Shown one piece after another: positions 17,034 through 24,718 of a DNA stretch of 64,000 nt. Source of the DNA: Chryseobacterium sp. G0201 (GTDB lineage Bacteria > Bacteroidota > Bacteroidia > Flavobacteriales > Weeksellaceae); NCBI RefSeq assembly GCF_003815655.1, contig NZ_CP033917.1, forward strand, positions 3,596,001 through 3,660,000, in the 5' to 3' direction. Made by a program: the position numbers and the translations under genes. Within the stretch, counting starts at the first letter, position 1. Every line of letters begins with the position of its first letter. The notes beneath the pieces were generated by a model that was not told the origin of the DNA, did not search any database, and saw only the letters and a program-made list of their open reading frames with translations.

Positions 17034-18590
17034 TTAACTTTTGTGATAAGGACATCCTGAAGGTGGATTGGCAATGCGCTCAGAAACTGCAGCAGTTGTT
17101 GTCATGCTCATTGCAGGAGGAGCATTGAAAAATTCCTGTTCGATTATTTTTCTCTGATCTGCAGGAATATCCTCGATTTTACGAAGCGTATTCACCTGAA
17201 TATGTGGCCAGCTTGTTGTACCACCATCGTTTCCAAAATCAAATTCGAAAAATATAATTTGTTCATATTGTAGCTGAAGAATTTCTTTTCCGTCTTCAAT
17301 TACAGTTTCGATCCAAAGATTAAAATCTATTTCAACAGTAGGTACAAAACGATTAACAAAAGGAACGTTTAGAATTCCACCTTGCGCTCCAGTTTTCATT
17401 TTTGATGATAACTGAACAAGTACATAATTGGCGACATTTTGTCCGCTCAATGTGTCTCTTAATCTCATATCCGGTCTTACGCAATAAGGATATAGCTCAT
17501 CTGCCAATATTCTCTGCGTATAAATTTTGTTTGAACCGGGATCATTTTCATCATTTAAAGTCTCGTGAACCCATGCCGGAGCCGGTTCGTCAAGGTTAAT
17601 AGCACCTCCGGCACCTCCCATAGTTGGTGAGATAGCAAGATGAGGTGGATCCCAAGTTGCAATACCGGTAGGGAATTGCGGAGCGCCGTTTCTAAGGTAA
17701 TATACTTTATTATCTTTACTTTCAGGGGTAATATCTCCCAATACCGTAATCGTACTTCCGTGAGGGATAACTCCACTTCTTGAGATAGAATAATCAGGGA
17801 TGAAATAAGGTCCTGTAATTCCATCCATTGGCTTTATTTCTTGTGCCGGAATAATTTCATAATATTGCTGTCCTTCTTTTAATTGGCTCAAAAGAATGTA
17901 TGAAGAGCTACCGTTTTCGTCTCTTACTTCAACCAAAGGTTCGTTTCTGTATTCTCCTTTGTATCCGTATTTTTTAAAATCTTCATTAGAAAAGGCATGA
18001 ATTCCACGGTCTCTTTTGATGGTTTCTTCAGTTGCAGCATAATTGTAAACGTCGCTTAACCAAAGATACATTCCGTTTTCTTCGTGAATTCCGGCGTATT
18101 GTAAATTTGGATTTCCTTCTACTTTATTTACACTTTTAATGGTTTGATCGTATTTTACAGCACCACAAAATAATTCTGTTGCACCACCACGGTTACGAAC
18201 ACCACCGGGAACGATTTCGAATGTTAATTTTTCGATATATTCTTCCGTATCAAAACTGAATTTTCCTGGAATTGTATTTTGATTGGTTCCTGGAGAAGGC
18301 ATAATTGTCGTGTGAATTCCACTTCCTAATGATGGACGGTCGATATTTTTATTGTAATTAGCATTATAGCTTACCCATGTTCCATTTAATGCTTCTAAAA
18401 CACCATACTTTACATTATTTGCAATGTCCTGTAAATTTTCTTCTCTAAAAGGGGTTACCGGATCGTCGATTAAAAGTTTCGAGTATCCTTCCATTAAATT
18501 GGCAAGATAACCTTGCTGATCCTGACTTGGTTGTGGTGCTCTTAAAAATTCACTTCCTTTTTCAAGACTTTCCTTTTTTCTTTTTAACAT
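17034..18590 (-). CDS. Uncharacterised beta-rich protein, longer paralogue (518 aa)
   Basis: A 518-residue protein without signal peptide. After a charged N-terminal segment it has LNGTWVSYNANY near residue 70 and YIEKLTFEIVPGGVRNRGG near 120, the counterpart of the barrel-like opening of its smaller paralogue. It then has extra regions including IPHGSTITVLGDI, which parallels IPHGNSLLALGSSI in the paralogue. The shared C-terminal block (GGILNVPFVNRF, LWIETVIEDG, SWPHIQVNTL) follows, and the protein ends in SGCPYHKS. It begins 25 bases after the ferritin-like gene, so it is part of the same transcript. I do not recognise a characterised homologue; a role as substrate, cofactor or product carrier for the neighbouring enzymes is speculation. 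Confidence 0.6.
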   Translation of the reverse strand: MLKRKKESLEKGSEFLRAPQPSQDQQGYLANLMEGYSKLLIDDPVTPFREENLQDIANNVKYGVLEALNGTWVSYNANYNKNIDRPSLGSGIHTTIMPSPGTNQNTIPGKFSFDTEEYIEKLTFEIVPGGVRNRGGATELFCGAVKYDQTIKSVNKVEGNPNLQYAGIHEENGMYLWLSDVYNYAATEETIKRDRGIHAFSNEDFKKYGYKGEYRNEPLVEVRDENGSSSYILLSQLKEGQQYYEIIPAQEIKPMDGITGPYFIPDYSISRSGVIPHGSTITVLGDITPESKDNKVYYLRNGAPQFPTGIATWDPPHLAISPTMGGAGGAINLDEPAPAWVHETLNDENDPGSNKIYTQRILADELYPYCVRPDMRLRDTLSGQNVANYVLVQLSSKMKTGAQGGILNVPFVNRFVPTVEIDFNLWIETVIEDGKEILQLQYEQIIFFEFDFGNDGGTTSWPHIQVNTLRKIEDIPADQRKIIEQEFFNAPPAMSMTTTAAVSERIANPPSGCPYHKS

Positions 18591-18615
18591 GATATATTGT
18601 TTTTATGGTTATTAA

Positions 18616-20100
18616 TTAAGTTGTTGGATATTCAAAAGTTGGTCCTGCATTGTATTGAGAATCCAATGGTTGGCTCATCAATCCGATAGCCTGCTCTTTC
18701 AAAGCATACATATACATAATTGATTTTTCTAGCTCTTTAGCATCGCCTTCCACAGCAGCCTGAATCGCATCCAATAAGTTTTTATAGGTTTGATTAAATG
18801 CTTTTCCCTGCGCATACAATTGCGGATTTGACTGATAATCTGCCATTTTCGGGTTTGGTTTCATCGGATAAGCTGCATTCCAGTCCACAGGTAGTGCTTT
18901 TCCGACAGGTGGAGTAGTAACAGGCATCATTCCGTTTTCATCCATAAAAGGTTTATAGTTTCCATCCAAATAATAATGTTCATGGAAAATTTCTTTAAAT
19001 CTGAAATAATGTGCCAATTCCATCCCTTCTTCAAACTGGGAAGGATCAACATCAAAAATGGTATCATCAGCACCTTCACCCTGACCTTTAATTTCCTGAA
19101 AAACAGCAATTACGCCTGATAAAGCTTCCACAGCGTGTAATTTTCCACCGCTTCCGTAATATTGCTCCGGACGGATCTGTTTTGCCGGATTTCCTGTGAA
19201 AATTCCTCCTGTATTTAATTCTTCAAATGTTTGAGGTAATTTTCCGTTGGCTTTGTAATAAGCAATGATTTGGAAAACAACGATATAAAAGAACAAAACA
19301 TCATAATATTCACCAATTGTGTGAACATTTTCCATGATGAAACCTTTCATATTTTCAAGAGTCCAGAAGTTATTTTCTTCTACTGATGCACTTTTAATCA
19401 ATGACTGATTTTCTTCAATATGATCATATACCGGAGCATTTACCAAAGGGCTGCTCGGACTTTCAATGGCGATAAATGTCGCGATACTGTTTGTAGAAAA
19501 CGTTTCCAATCCTACGAAGAAATCAACATTCATAGGTAATTTCATCGGATAAGTAGGGTAGTTTTGAGGCTTGTTTACGGATGGCTGAATATTCACTGCA
19601 TTCATCACGTTACAAACCATAATCATATGAAGCATTTCTTCCACGGCAACACTTCTGATGATTTGTGAAGCTAATAAATTCGTTCCATCTTTAATCGAAT
19701 ACAAAGCCGTAAGATAAGGAGGAATTGTTGAATGCTCAATAAGAATCGCTGTTTGTAAAAGGTCTTGTAACACAGAACGGTAATTCATGTTTTCTAAACC
19801 ACTTTTTTTAGATGAAGGAGTCATTTTTGTATCTAATTTTTCGATACTGATCTCCTGTAAAACTGATCCGAACTGAGAATTTAAATAATCATTAAATTCT
19901 GTGATCTGATTATTTAACAATAAATTGGTTAACGTTTTACTGTGATATTTCAATCCTTCCAACCAATCTTCTCTGCTGATTTTTGTGTCGAATAATAAAG
20001 AATGTAAAGAAATTGCCTCTTCAACAAGGGTATTTTTGTCGAAAGAACCTTTTAATAAAATTTGTTCAGGTTCTGCTTTATTGATTAATCTTTGTCTCAT
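18616..20100 (-). CDS. Ferritin-like domain protein (VioB/iminophenyl-pyruvate dimer synthase-like fold)
   Basis: The 494-residue protein has a four-helix ferritin-like domain from about residue 108. Helix 1 carries LIEHSTIPPYLTALYSI (Glu122, His123) and helix 2 SVAVEEMLHMIMVCNVMNAV (Glu154, Glu155, His158), matching the ligands of the ferritin-like family that includes the C-terminal domain of VioB/RebD. A later region (FEEGMELAHYFRFKEIFHEHYY) offers further Glu and His ligands, so a di-iron or other metal site is plausible. It lies 4 bases after the GMC oxidoreductase gene. In VioB-type enzymes the domain takes part in coupling of imines from amino-acid oxidation; whether this member does chemistry of that kind is not known. 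Confidence 0.75.
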   Translation of the reverse strand: MRQRLINKAEPEQILLKGSFDKNTLVEEAISLHSLLFDTKISREDWLEGLKYHSKTLTNLLLNNQITEFNDYLNSQFGSVLQEISIEKLDTKMTPSSKKSGLENMNYRSVLQDLLQTAILIEHSTIPPYLTALYSIKDGTNLLASQIIRSVAVEEMLHMIMVCNVMNAVNIQPSVNKPQNYPTYPMKLPMNVDFFVGLETFSTNSIATFIAIESPSSPLVNAPVYDHIEENQSLIKSASVEENNFWTLENMKGFIMENVHTIGEYYDVLFFYIVVFQIIAYYKANGKLPQTFEELNTGGIFTGNPAKQIRPEQYYGSGGKLHAVEALSGVIAVFQEIKGQGEGADDTIFDVDPSQFEEGMELAHYFRFKEIFHEHYYLDGNYKPFMDENGMMPVTTPPVGKALPVDWNAAYPMKPNPKMADYQSNPQLYAQGKAFNQTYKNLLDAIQAAVEGDAKELEKSIMYMYALKEQAIGLMSQPLDSQYNAGPTFEYPTT

Positions 20101-20104
20101 GGTT

Positions 20105-22195
20105 TCAGTTTTTAAATTTGTTTTCTAAATCACTCAGAATAGATTCTACCGAACGAATCGTGAATGCTGATAAGGTTAAAGTAGGGTTCGAAGTTCCCAA
20201 AGTTGTCATATTTCCTGCGCCAACGATGTATAAATTCGGGTGATCCCAAGATTTACAATAGCTGTTGGTCACAGAATCATCCGCATTGTCGCCCATTCTG
20301 TGAGTTCCTACGATGTGGCCGGCTCCATTGTAAGAATATCTTACGTTGTTGTAGATGAAAGTGTTTTTGTCAGCCTCGGTATATTTAGTGAAATCTTCGA
20401 TATTTAACCTTTTAAACATTTGATCGGAAGCTAATTTTGCCTGTTCCATTGCTTTCATTTCGTATTCCGTCAGTTCATAATTAATGACAGGACGCGGAAT
20501 TCCCAAAGCATCCAGATATTGATCATTGATCGTCACTCTATTATTCGGATTGGGCAATTGTTCGATCTCAAAATGGAATAAAACCTGTCTTGAAAGTCTG
20601 TAAGCCAAAGCTTCTTTCAATTCAGCTCCAAAAAGACCTTGTCCCAAAAATTCTGAAAGATCTGATCCCGGAGAAAACGCAGGCCAGCTCCATCCCCAAT
20701 TATCTAGTGGAGAAATCCACGCAGAAAATTCACTTCTGAAATTCCCGTCACGGAAAGATGAAATATTGGTAGTAGAACCTGGACCTCTATATGAATAAAT
20801 CGGCTCCGGAAATAATCCCCAAGTAAGCATTACCATGTGATCCATTAAGTTTCTTCCCACCTGATCGCTTCGGTTGGCAACGGTTTTTTCAACTTTTTGT
20901 CCGTTTTCAATAACCGTATATTTTGAATTCAATAAAATTTTTGGATTTTCAAAAGCATTGGCGGCTAGAATCACAATTGAATCTAAGGTGTCAACGACTT
21001 CTTCCACAAAATCAGTTTTCTCCTTAGAAATATATCTTCTCAAATGGATTTTTGAAATTTTCTCCTGATCTGCCTGATCAACACTCAATTTATACACAAC
21101 ACTCTGCGCCTGAACGCTGATGAATTTATGTTTTTGAAGATTTTCGTTTTTATTGAATTTATACAAAGCTTTTTTCAACGTTTTCAATGCATTGTATTTT
21201 GCCTGAACGGGACAGATCGGAACGCATGAAGCATTTCCTTCACAACGTTCTCCCATATAAGGATTCCAGACAGAGCCTAGCGCTTTGTATTCTTCGTTTT
21301 CAATATTATTTAATGATAATTTATATCCCGAAACTGTAGAATTGGCTTTGATGATTTTCGCTTTTCCATACGCAGGATTGGGCGTAGAATTTCTTCCCTG
21401 AGGAGACGGAACCATCGTTAACGGAAACTCTTCAAAATTTAACTGAACACTCGTTCCTGTAAGGCCTTTAATGATCTTCTGATCCATATAACTTTGAGGT
21501 ATTTCATCCATCGGGAAAACATAATCTTTACCATAATATTCCTCCATGCTTTCTGAAATCGGATATTCCTGCGCTGCAACATTTCCGGAAACACCGATCT
21601 CAAATTCGGCCATTTCGTAATATGGTTTTAAAGTATCGTAATCAATTGGCCAGTTGATAGGTGTTTTAACCTCAGAATCAGGTTTATTGATTTCAATACC
21701 ATATTTTTCAGTCAATCTGAAATCATTCGGGAGCATTCTTGGAGTTGTTCCTAACCAGTGAAGTGTTGTTCCGCCAGCGATTCTGATGGCATCACTCGCA
21801 AACGGCATCGGACCAAACTGGACCAAATATCCTTTTTTATCCGGAAACGGAGGAATAATCTTTTCCATATCCAAAACGTCGGGTGATGGAGCCTGTTTTA
21901 AATTCGGGTAAGGAGAATTCGGAACTTTCGCTTCCTCCATATAAAATTTACGAATGTACTCGTTATAAGTTGTCAATGATGACGATGAGTCAAGTTCTAA
22001 TCCGGCTTCCAGCCCAGCTTCGTACATTAAAATTGATAATTCTCTTACGTTTTCAGGATTGTCAACTTCTGCACGATAAACCATTTTGCCTTTTTCGGTA
22101 TCAAAAACATGATCGGTCAAAAGCTTCGCGATCAATGATCCTGCGATCCCCGTTCCTACGATGATCACATCTTTTTTGAATTCTATATTGCTCAT
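20105..22195 (-). CDS. GMC-family FAD-dependent dehydrogenase, large subunit type with Fe-S cysteine motif
   Basis: The 696-residue flavoprotein has the dinucleotide motif GTGIAG at residues 14-19, the GGTTLHWLG FAD segment near 142, and the C-terminal GMC block GTHRMGDNADDSVTN, VVGAGN-like IVGAGNMTT and NPTLTLSAFTIR. Cys318, Cys324 and Cys328 (CEGNASCVPIC) have the spacing of the [3Fe-4S] ligands in the catalytic subunit of bacterial FAD glucose dehydrogenase. The start at 22195 overlaps the upstream stop as ATGA, which decides it over an in-frame extension ten codons longer. No signal peptide is seen. With the small subunit upstream it should form a two-subunit sugar- or alcohol-type dehydrogenase; no cytochrome c subunit is present. 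Confidence 0.85.
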   Translation of the reverse strand: MSNIEFKKDVIIVGTGIAGSLIAKLLTDHVFDTEKGKMVYRAEVDNPENVRELSILMYEAGLEAGLELDSSSSLTTYNEYIRKFYMEEAKVPNSPYPNLKQAPSPDVLDMEKIIPPFPDKKGYLVQFGPMPFASDAIRIAGGTTLHWLGTTPRMLPNDFRLTEKYGIEINKPDSEVKTPINWPIDYDTLKPYYEMAEFEIGVSGNVAAQEYPISESMEEYYGKDYVFPMDEIPQSYMDQKIIKGLTGTSVQLNFEEFPLTMVPSPQGRNSTPNPAYGKAKIIKANSTVSGYKLSLNNIENEEYKALGSVWNPYMGERCEGNASCVPICPVQAKYNALKTLKKALYKFNKNENLQKHKFISVQAQSVVYKLSVDQADQEKISKIHLRRYISKEKTDFVEEVVDTLDSIVILAANAFENPKILLNSKYTVIENGQKVEKTVANRSDQVGRNLMDHMVMLTWGLFPEPIYSYRGPGSTTNISSFRDGNFRSEFSAWISPLDNWGWSWPAFSPGSDLSEFLGQGLFGAELKEALAYRLSRQVLFHFEIEQLPNPNNRVTINDQYLDALGIPRPVINYELTEYEMKAMEQAKLASDQMFKRLNIEDFTKYTEADKNTFIYNNVRYSYNGAGHIVGTHRMGDNADDSVTNSYCKSWDHPNLYIVGAGNMTTLGTSNPTLTLSAFTIRSVESILSDLENKFKN

Positions 22196-22635
22196 GAGTT
22201 GCTGTTTACAGGTTGAACGGCCCAAGATTTGAAACCAGGTTGTTTTGCTCCCGGCGGATGGGCGTGCATAACAGTCCAGACCAGACTTTCTTTGTAGGAT
22301 AACTCATTCACATAAGCGCCTTCCCAAGTTCCCAAATACCACATCGTGATGATATTGTTTGACATATCCTGCATTCCCGGATCTGCCATAATTTCGGATT
22401 GAATGGCATTTCTCAATTGATCCTGACTGAAAGAATTTTCAAGGATAAATTTTGAAACATTCAGAAATTCTAAGAATGTTGCTGTTTCGATTTCACCTAA
22501 AATATGCTTGTAATAGGTCTCCGCCAAACCGGTGGATTGCAGCTCGTTCGCAGAAAATCCGGTAAGAGTTCCTGAAATCGACATAAACACGTCGTAGTAG
22601 TAATCATCGACGTTGAGGATTTTGTTAATAATCAT
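22192..22635 (-). CDS. Small subunit of FAD-dependent sugar dehydrogenase type
   Basis: A 147-residue protein with the features of the small subunit of sorbitol/fructose/glucose FAD dehydrogenases: YYYDVFMSISGTLTGF and LQSTGLAETYYKHI at the N-terminus, IITMWYLGTW near 95, and the ending SLVWTVMHAHPPGAKQPGFKSWAVQP. Canonical members carry a twin-arginine signal that exports the complex; here the protein starts MIINKILNVDDYYYD without one, suggesting a cytoplasmic complex. It is the first gene of the minus-strand operon and its stop overlaps the GMC start. Confidence 0.7.
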   Translation of the reverse strand: MIINKILNVDDYYYDVFMSISGTLTGFSANELQSTGLAETYYKHILGEIETATFLEFLNVSKFILENSFSQDQLRNAIQSEIMADPGMQDMSNNIITMWYLGTWEGAYVNELSYKESLVWTVMHAHPPGAKQPGFKSWAVQPVNSNS

Positions 22636-22734
22636 TTCGTTTAAATTTTGATGGTTAAAGTTTTTTAAATGACAGTTATCATTTTATGTTTTGAAACATT
22701 GCTCATTTGCCATAATTATCAGTTTTTGTTTATT

Positions 22735-22742
22735 CAAATGTA
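22735..22742 (-). promoter_or_regulatory. Candidate -7 box for the dehydrogenase/ferritin-like operon
   Basis: CAAATGTA on the + strand reads TACATTTG on the minus strand, a full match to TAnnTTTG. No good TTTG partner is visible, and the leader would be about 95 bases. Confidence 0.35.
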
Positions 22743-22881
22743 AAGAGTTGGAATTGTTTTAATTTCAGTATTTCTACTTAATTTATATCTCCTTAATGTT
22801 ATTTAAAATCAGTCTAGATAAGGCTTGAATTGAATTTTTCTGTATTAAAATTACACAATTTATCACTTGATAGAGATTAAA

Positions 22882-22893
22882 TATGTTAACATA
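22882..22893. promoter_or_regulatory. Perfect palindrome TATGTTAACATA upstream of GH88
   Basis: A 12-base perfect dyad 86 bases before the GH88 start. The 10-base core ATGTTAACAT occurs again at 24705-24714 in the leader of the Nudix-type regulator gene, so it may be an operator of that regulator. Confidence 0.4.
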
Positions 22894-22905
22894 ATAAATT
22901 TTATT

Positions 22906-22916
22906 TTTAGACTAAA
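22906..22916. promoter_or_regulatory. Dyad TTTAGACTAAA upstream of GH88
   Basis: TTTAG-N-CTAAA is palindromic about its central base. Similar sites lie at 24518-24528 and 41471-41480 in the xylan locus, and at about 3957-3966 and 4903-4913 in the urease operon, so it may not be specific to xylan control. Confidence 0.3.
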
Positions 22917-22979
22917 TAAGATTTATTTTCAATTAAGATTTTATAAAAATTAATTAAATTGTCCATAATTTCATAAAAA

Positions 22980-24170
22980 ATGACTTTACGTAAAATATCT
23001 ATTACATTTTTCACAATATTGAGTGTTGCAGTTACAGCGCAAAGCAGTAAAAAGCAGATGTCAAAATTGATTCAGGACGAATTTCAATTTGCTGAAAAGC
23101 AGTATAAATATTTAATGAAAGACATTCCGAACGATAAAATGCCCCAATCATTTAAAGCTTCTGAAGGAAAGTTGATTACAAAAGATATCAGTTGGTGGTG
23201 TTCTGGTTTTTATCCCGGCTCGTTATGGATGATTTATGAGCAAACCAAAGATCCCGAAATCAAAAAAGAAGCGGAAAGAACTTTAAATTTAATAGAATCA
23301 AACAAGACATTTACCCGAGATCATGATTTAGGTTTTATGATGTTTTGCAGTTTCGGAAATGCGTACAGAATTACAAAAAATCCGGTATATAAAGATGTTA
23401 TTCTTACTTCTGCAGAGTCACTTTCAACCCGATTTCGACCGGGAATGCAGGCGATTTTGTCTTGGGATAAAATGGCAGATTTCAAAGGTCCTGTTATCAT
23501 TGATAATATGATGAATCTTGAAATGCTGGTTTGGGCTTCGCAAAATGGAGGCAACAAAAAGACGGAAGAAATCGCAATTGCTCACGCCAATACAACGATG
23601 AAAAATCATTTTCGACCGGATTATAGCTCGTATCATGTGATTGATTATGATGTGAATACAGGGAAGGTTTTAAACAAAAAAACGTTTCAGGGATATTCCG
23701 ATTCTTCGGCTTGGGCGAGAGGGCAGGGTTGGGCGTTGTACGGATACACAATGATGTATAGATTCACAAAAGATGAAAAATATTTAAATCAGGCTCAAAA
23801 TATTGCGAAATTTATCCTCAATAATCCTACTTTACCAGAAGATAAAATTCCGTATTGGGATTTTAATGATCCAAAAATTCCGAATGTTCCTAGAGATGCT
23901 TCAGCGGCGGCAATTATCTCTTCTGCATTATTAGAATTAGGACAAAATACAAAAGGTGACGAAAAGGAGAATTACATAAACGTTGCCCGAAAAATGCTGA
24001 CAAGCTTATCAAGCGAAAAATATCAGTCAAAATTAGGCGAAAACGGAGGTTTTCTATTAATGCACAGCACAGGCGGTTTACCGTTGAATTCTGAGATCGA
24101 TGTTCCGTTAATCTATGCAGACTATTATTTTCTGGAAGCGCTAAAAAGATATAAAGATTGGTATTTGTAA
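22980..24170 (+). CDS. GH88-family glycoside hydrolase (unsaturated glucuronyl hydrolase type)
   Basis: A 396-residue secreted (alpha/alpha)6-barrel protein with signal peptide ending at VTAQ. HDLGFMMFCSFGNAYR contains the Asp conserved in the family; IIDNMMNLEMLVWAS carries the second conserved Asp; GYSDSSAWARGQGWALYGY is the GH88 signature. These enzymes hydrate the double bond of unsaturated glucuronyl residues and release them from oligosaccharides made by polysaccharide lyases. No lyase gene is seen in the window, so its partner substrate in a xylan locus is unclear. It is the first + strand gene before the xylan regulator. Confidence 0.88.
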   Translation: MTLRKISITFFTILSVAVTAQSSKKQMSKLIQDEFQFAEKQYKYLMKDIPNDKMPQSFKASEGKLITKDISWWCSGFYPGSLWMIYEQTKDPEIKKEAERTLNLIESNKTFTRDHDLGFMMFCSFGNAYRITKNPVYKDVILTSAESLSTRFRPGMQAILSWDKMADFKGPVIIDNMMNLEMLVWASQNGGNKKTEEIAIAHANTTMKNHFRPDYSSYHVIDYDVNTGKVLNKKTFQGYSDSSAWARGQGWALYGYTMMYRFTKDEKYLNQAQNIAKFILNNPTLPEDKIPYWDFNDPKIPNVPRDASAAAIISSALLELGQNTKGDEKENYINVARKMLTSLSSEKYQSKLGENGGFLLMHSTGGLPLNSEIDVPLIYADYYFLEALKRYKDWYL

Positions 24171-24225
24171 AAATTTTATAAATAAATATCAACTTTGTCG
24201 AGTGAAATCGAAGATTCGAACTAGT

Positions 24226-24284
24226 CAAACGCCTTTGCGAACGAAAATATTCTCAATTATTAAAAAAAACTTTGTGTCTTATCT
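24226..24284 (+). repeat. Dispersed intergenic element, copy 4
   Basis: The sequence AAACGCCTTTGCGAAC is followed by AAAATATTCTCAATTATTAA and AAAACTTTGTGTC. It is nearly identical in its first 35 bases to copy 6 at 48140, 24 kb away, which shows recent shared origin. Confidence 0.7.
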
Positions 24285-24469
24285 ATTCACTGTTAAACCT
24301 ATATTCTTAAATAAGTTGTTTTATTCTATTATTTTCTCGTTTTGATAAAATTCTAAGCTTTGATAATGAAAATGGTGAAATTTTTTCATTATTTACTGTC
24401 ATTTTTGTATCAAAAAGAGGATTGTTATGAAAATATTTTCAAAAAAAATAAAATAATTTCTTGATTTTC

Positions 24470-24490
24470 TTATCATATTTTTAATGATAA
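24470..24490. promoter_or_regulatory. Candidate xylan-regulon operator 1
   Basis: Perfect seven-base arms TTATCAT and ATGATAA are separated by ATTTTTA. This is the cleanest of five sites with identical spacing in the window. Binding by the adjacent Nudix-type regulator is inference. Confidence 0.55.
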
Positions 24491-24517
24491 TATCAATTTA
24501 TTTTAGTCCTAATTTAT

Positions 24518-24528
24518 TTTAGTCTAAA
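24518..24528. promoter_or_regulatory. Dyad TTTAGTCTAAA in the regulator upstream region
   Basis: An 11-base dyad between operators 1 and 2, the same type of site as the one before GH88 at 22906 and the one before the GH35-like gene at 41471. Confidence 0.3.
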
Positions 24529-24557
24529 TGTCTATTTCTGAATCTCTTTGTAAAAAT

Positions 24558-24578
24558 ATATCATCATTTTTACGATAA
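24558..24578. promoter_or_regulatory. Candidate xylan-regulon operator 2
   Basis: ATATCAT, the spacer CATTTTT and ACGATAA. It has the same 7-7-7 layout as operator 1, with two mismatches between the arms. Confidence 0.45.
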
Positions 24579-24580
24579 CC

Positions 24581-24601
24581 TTATCATATTTTTCATGGTA
24601 T
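24581..24601. promoter_or_regulatory. Candidate xylan-regulon operator 3
   Basis: TTATCAT, ATTTTTC, ATGGTAT. The left arm and spacer repeat operator 1 almost exactly; the right arm has two mismatches. It lies two bases from operator 2, on nearly the same face at two helical turns. Confidence 0.45.
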
Positions 24602-24683
24602 TGTTATCATAAAAAATAGATATGTAATGTATTGATAAGCAGTAGGTAGTGATAATTTTATTTTTTTATCTCGATTGAATTTT

Positions 24684-24691
24684 TATATTTG
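24684..24691 (+). promoter_or_regulatory. -7 box of the Nudix-type regulator gene
   Basis: TATATTTG matches the flavobacterial -7 consensus exactly and lies 27 bases before the ATG at 24719. It overlaps an in-frame TTG at 24689, which argues against that TTG as the start codon. The palindrome ATGTTAACAT at 24705-24714 lies just downstream, where a repressor would block the start of transcription. Confidence 0.6.
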
Positions 24692-24704
24692 TCATGTTAC
24701 GTAA

Positions 24705-24714
24705 ATGTTAACAT
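24705..24714. promoter_or_regulatory. Palindrome ATGTTAACAT between promoter and start of the regulator gene
   Basis: Perfect ten-base dyad located five bases before the start codon; its core is shared with 22882-22893 upstream of GH88. A possible autoregulatory operator. Confidence 0.35.
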
Positions 24715-24718
24715 AGAA

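Larger units (their letters stand above)
22636..22979. other. Divergent promoter region between the dehydrogenase operon and the xylan locus
   Basis: The 344 bases contain no coding frame. A minus-strand -7 box is proposed at 22735-22742. Toward the + strand gene there are two dyads, TATGTTAACATA (22882-22893) and TTTAGACTAAA (22906-22916), each with a counterpart upstream of the xylan regulator, which suggests shared control. Confidence 0.5.
24171..24718. other. Long regulatory region before the xylan regulator
   Basis: About 550 bases without a coding frame. In order it holds copy 4 of the dispersed element, a T-rich stretch, a 21-base dyad at 24470-24490, the TTTAGTCTAAA dyad, two more 21-base dyads side by side at 24558-24578 and 24581-24601, a half-site from 24604, and the regulator promoter at 24684. 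The density of dyads suggests a main control region of the locus. Confidence 0.6.

Noticed and set aside
22196..22225. Ten-codon extension of the GMC protein
   Set aside because: The ATGA overlap at 22192-22195 is a typical coupled start, and the extension lies wholly in the upstream gene.
24689..24718. TTG start for the Nudix-type regulator
   Set aside because: The TTG is part of the TATATTTG promoter box; the ATG at 24719 gives the normal family N-terminus.
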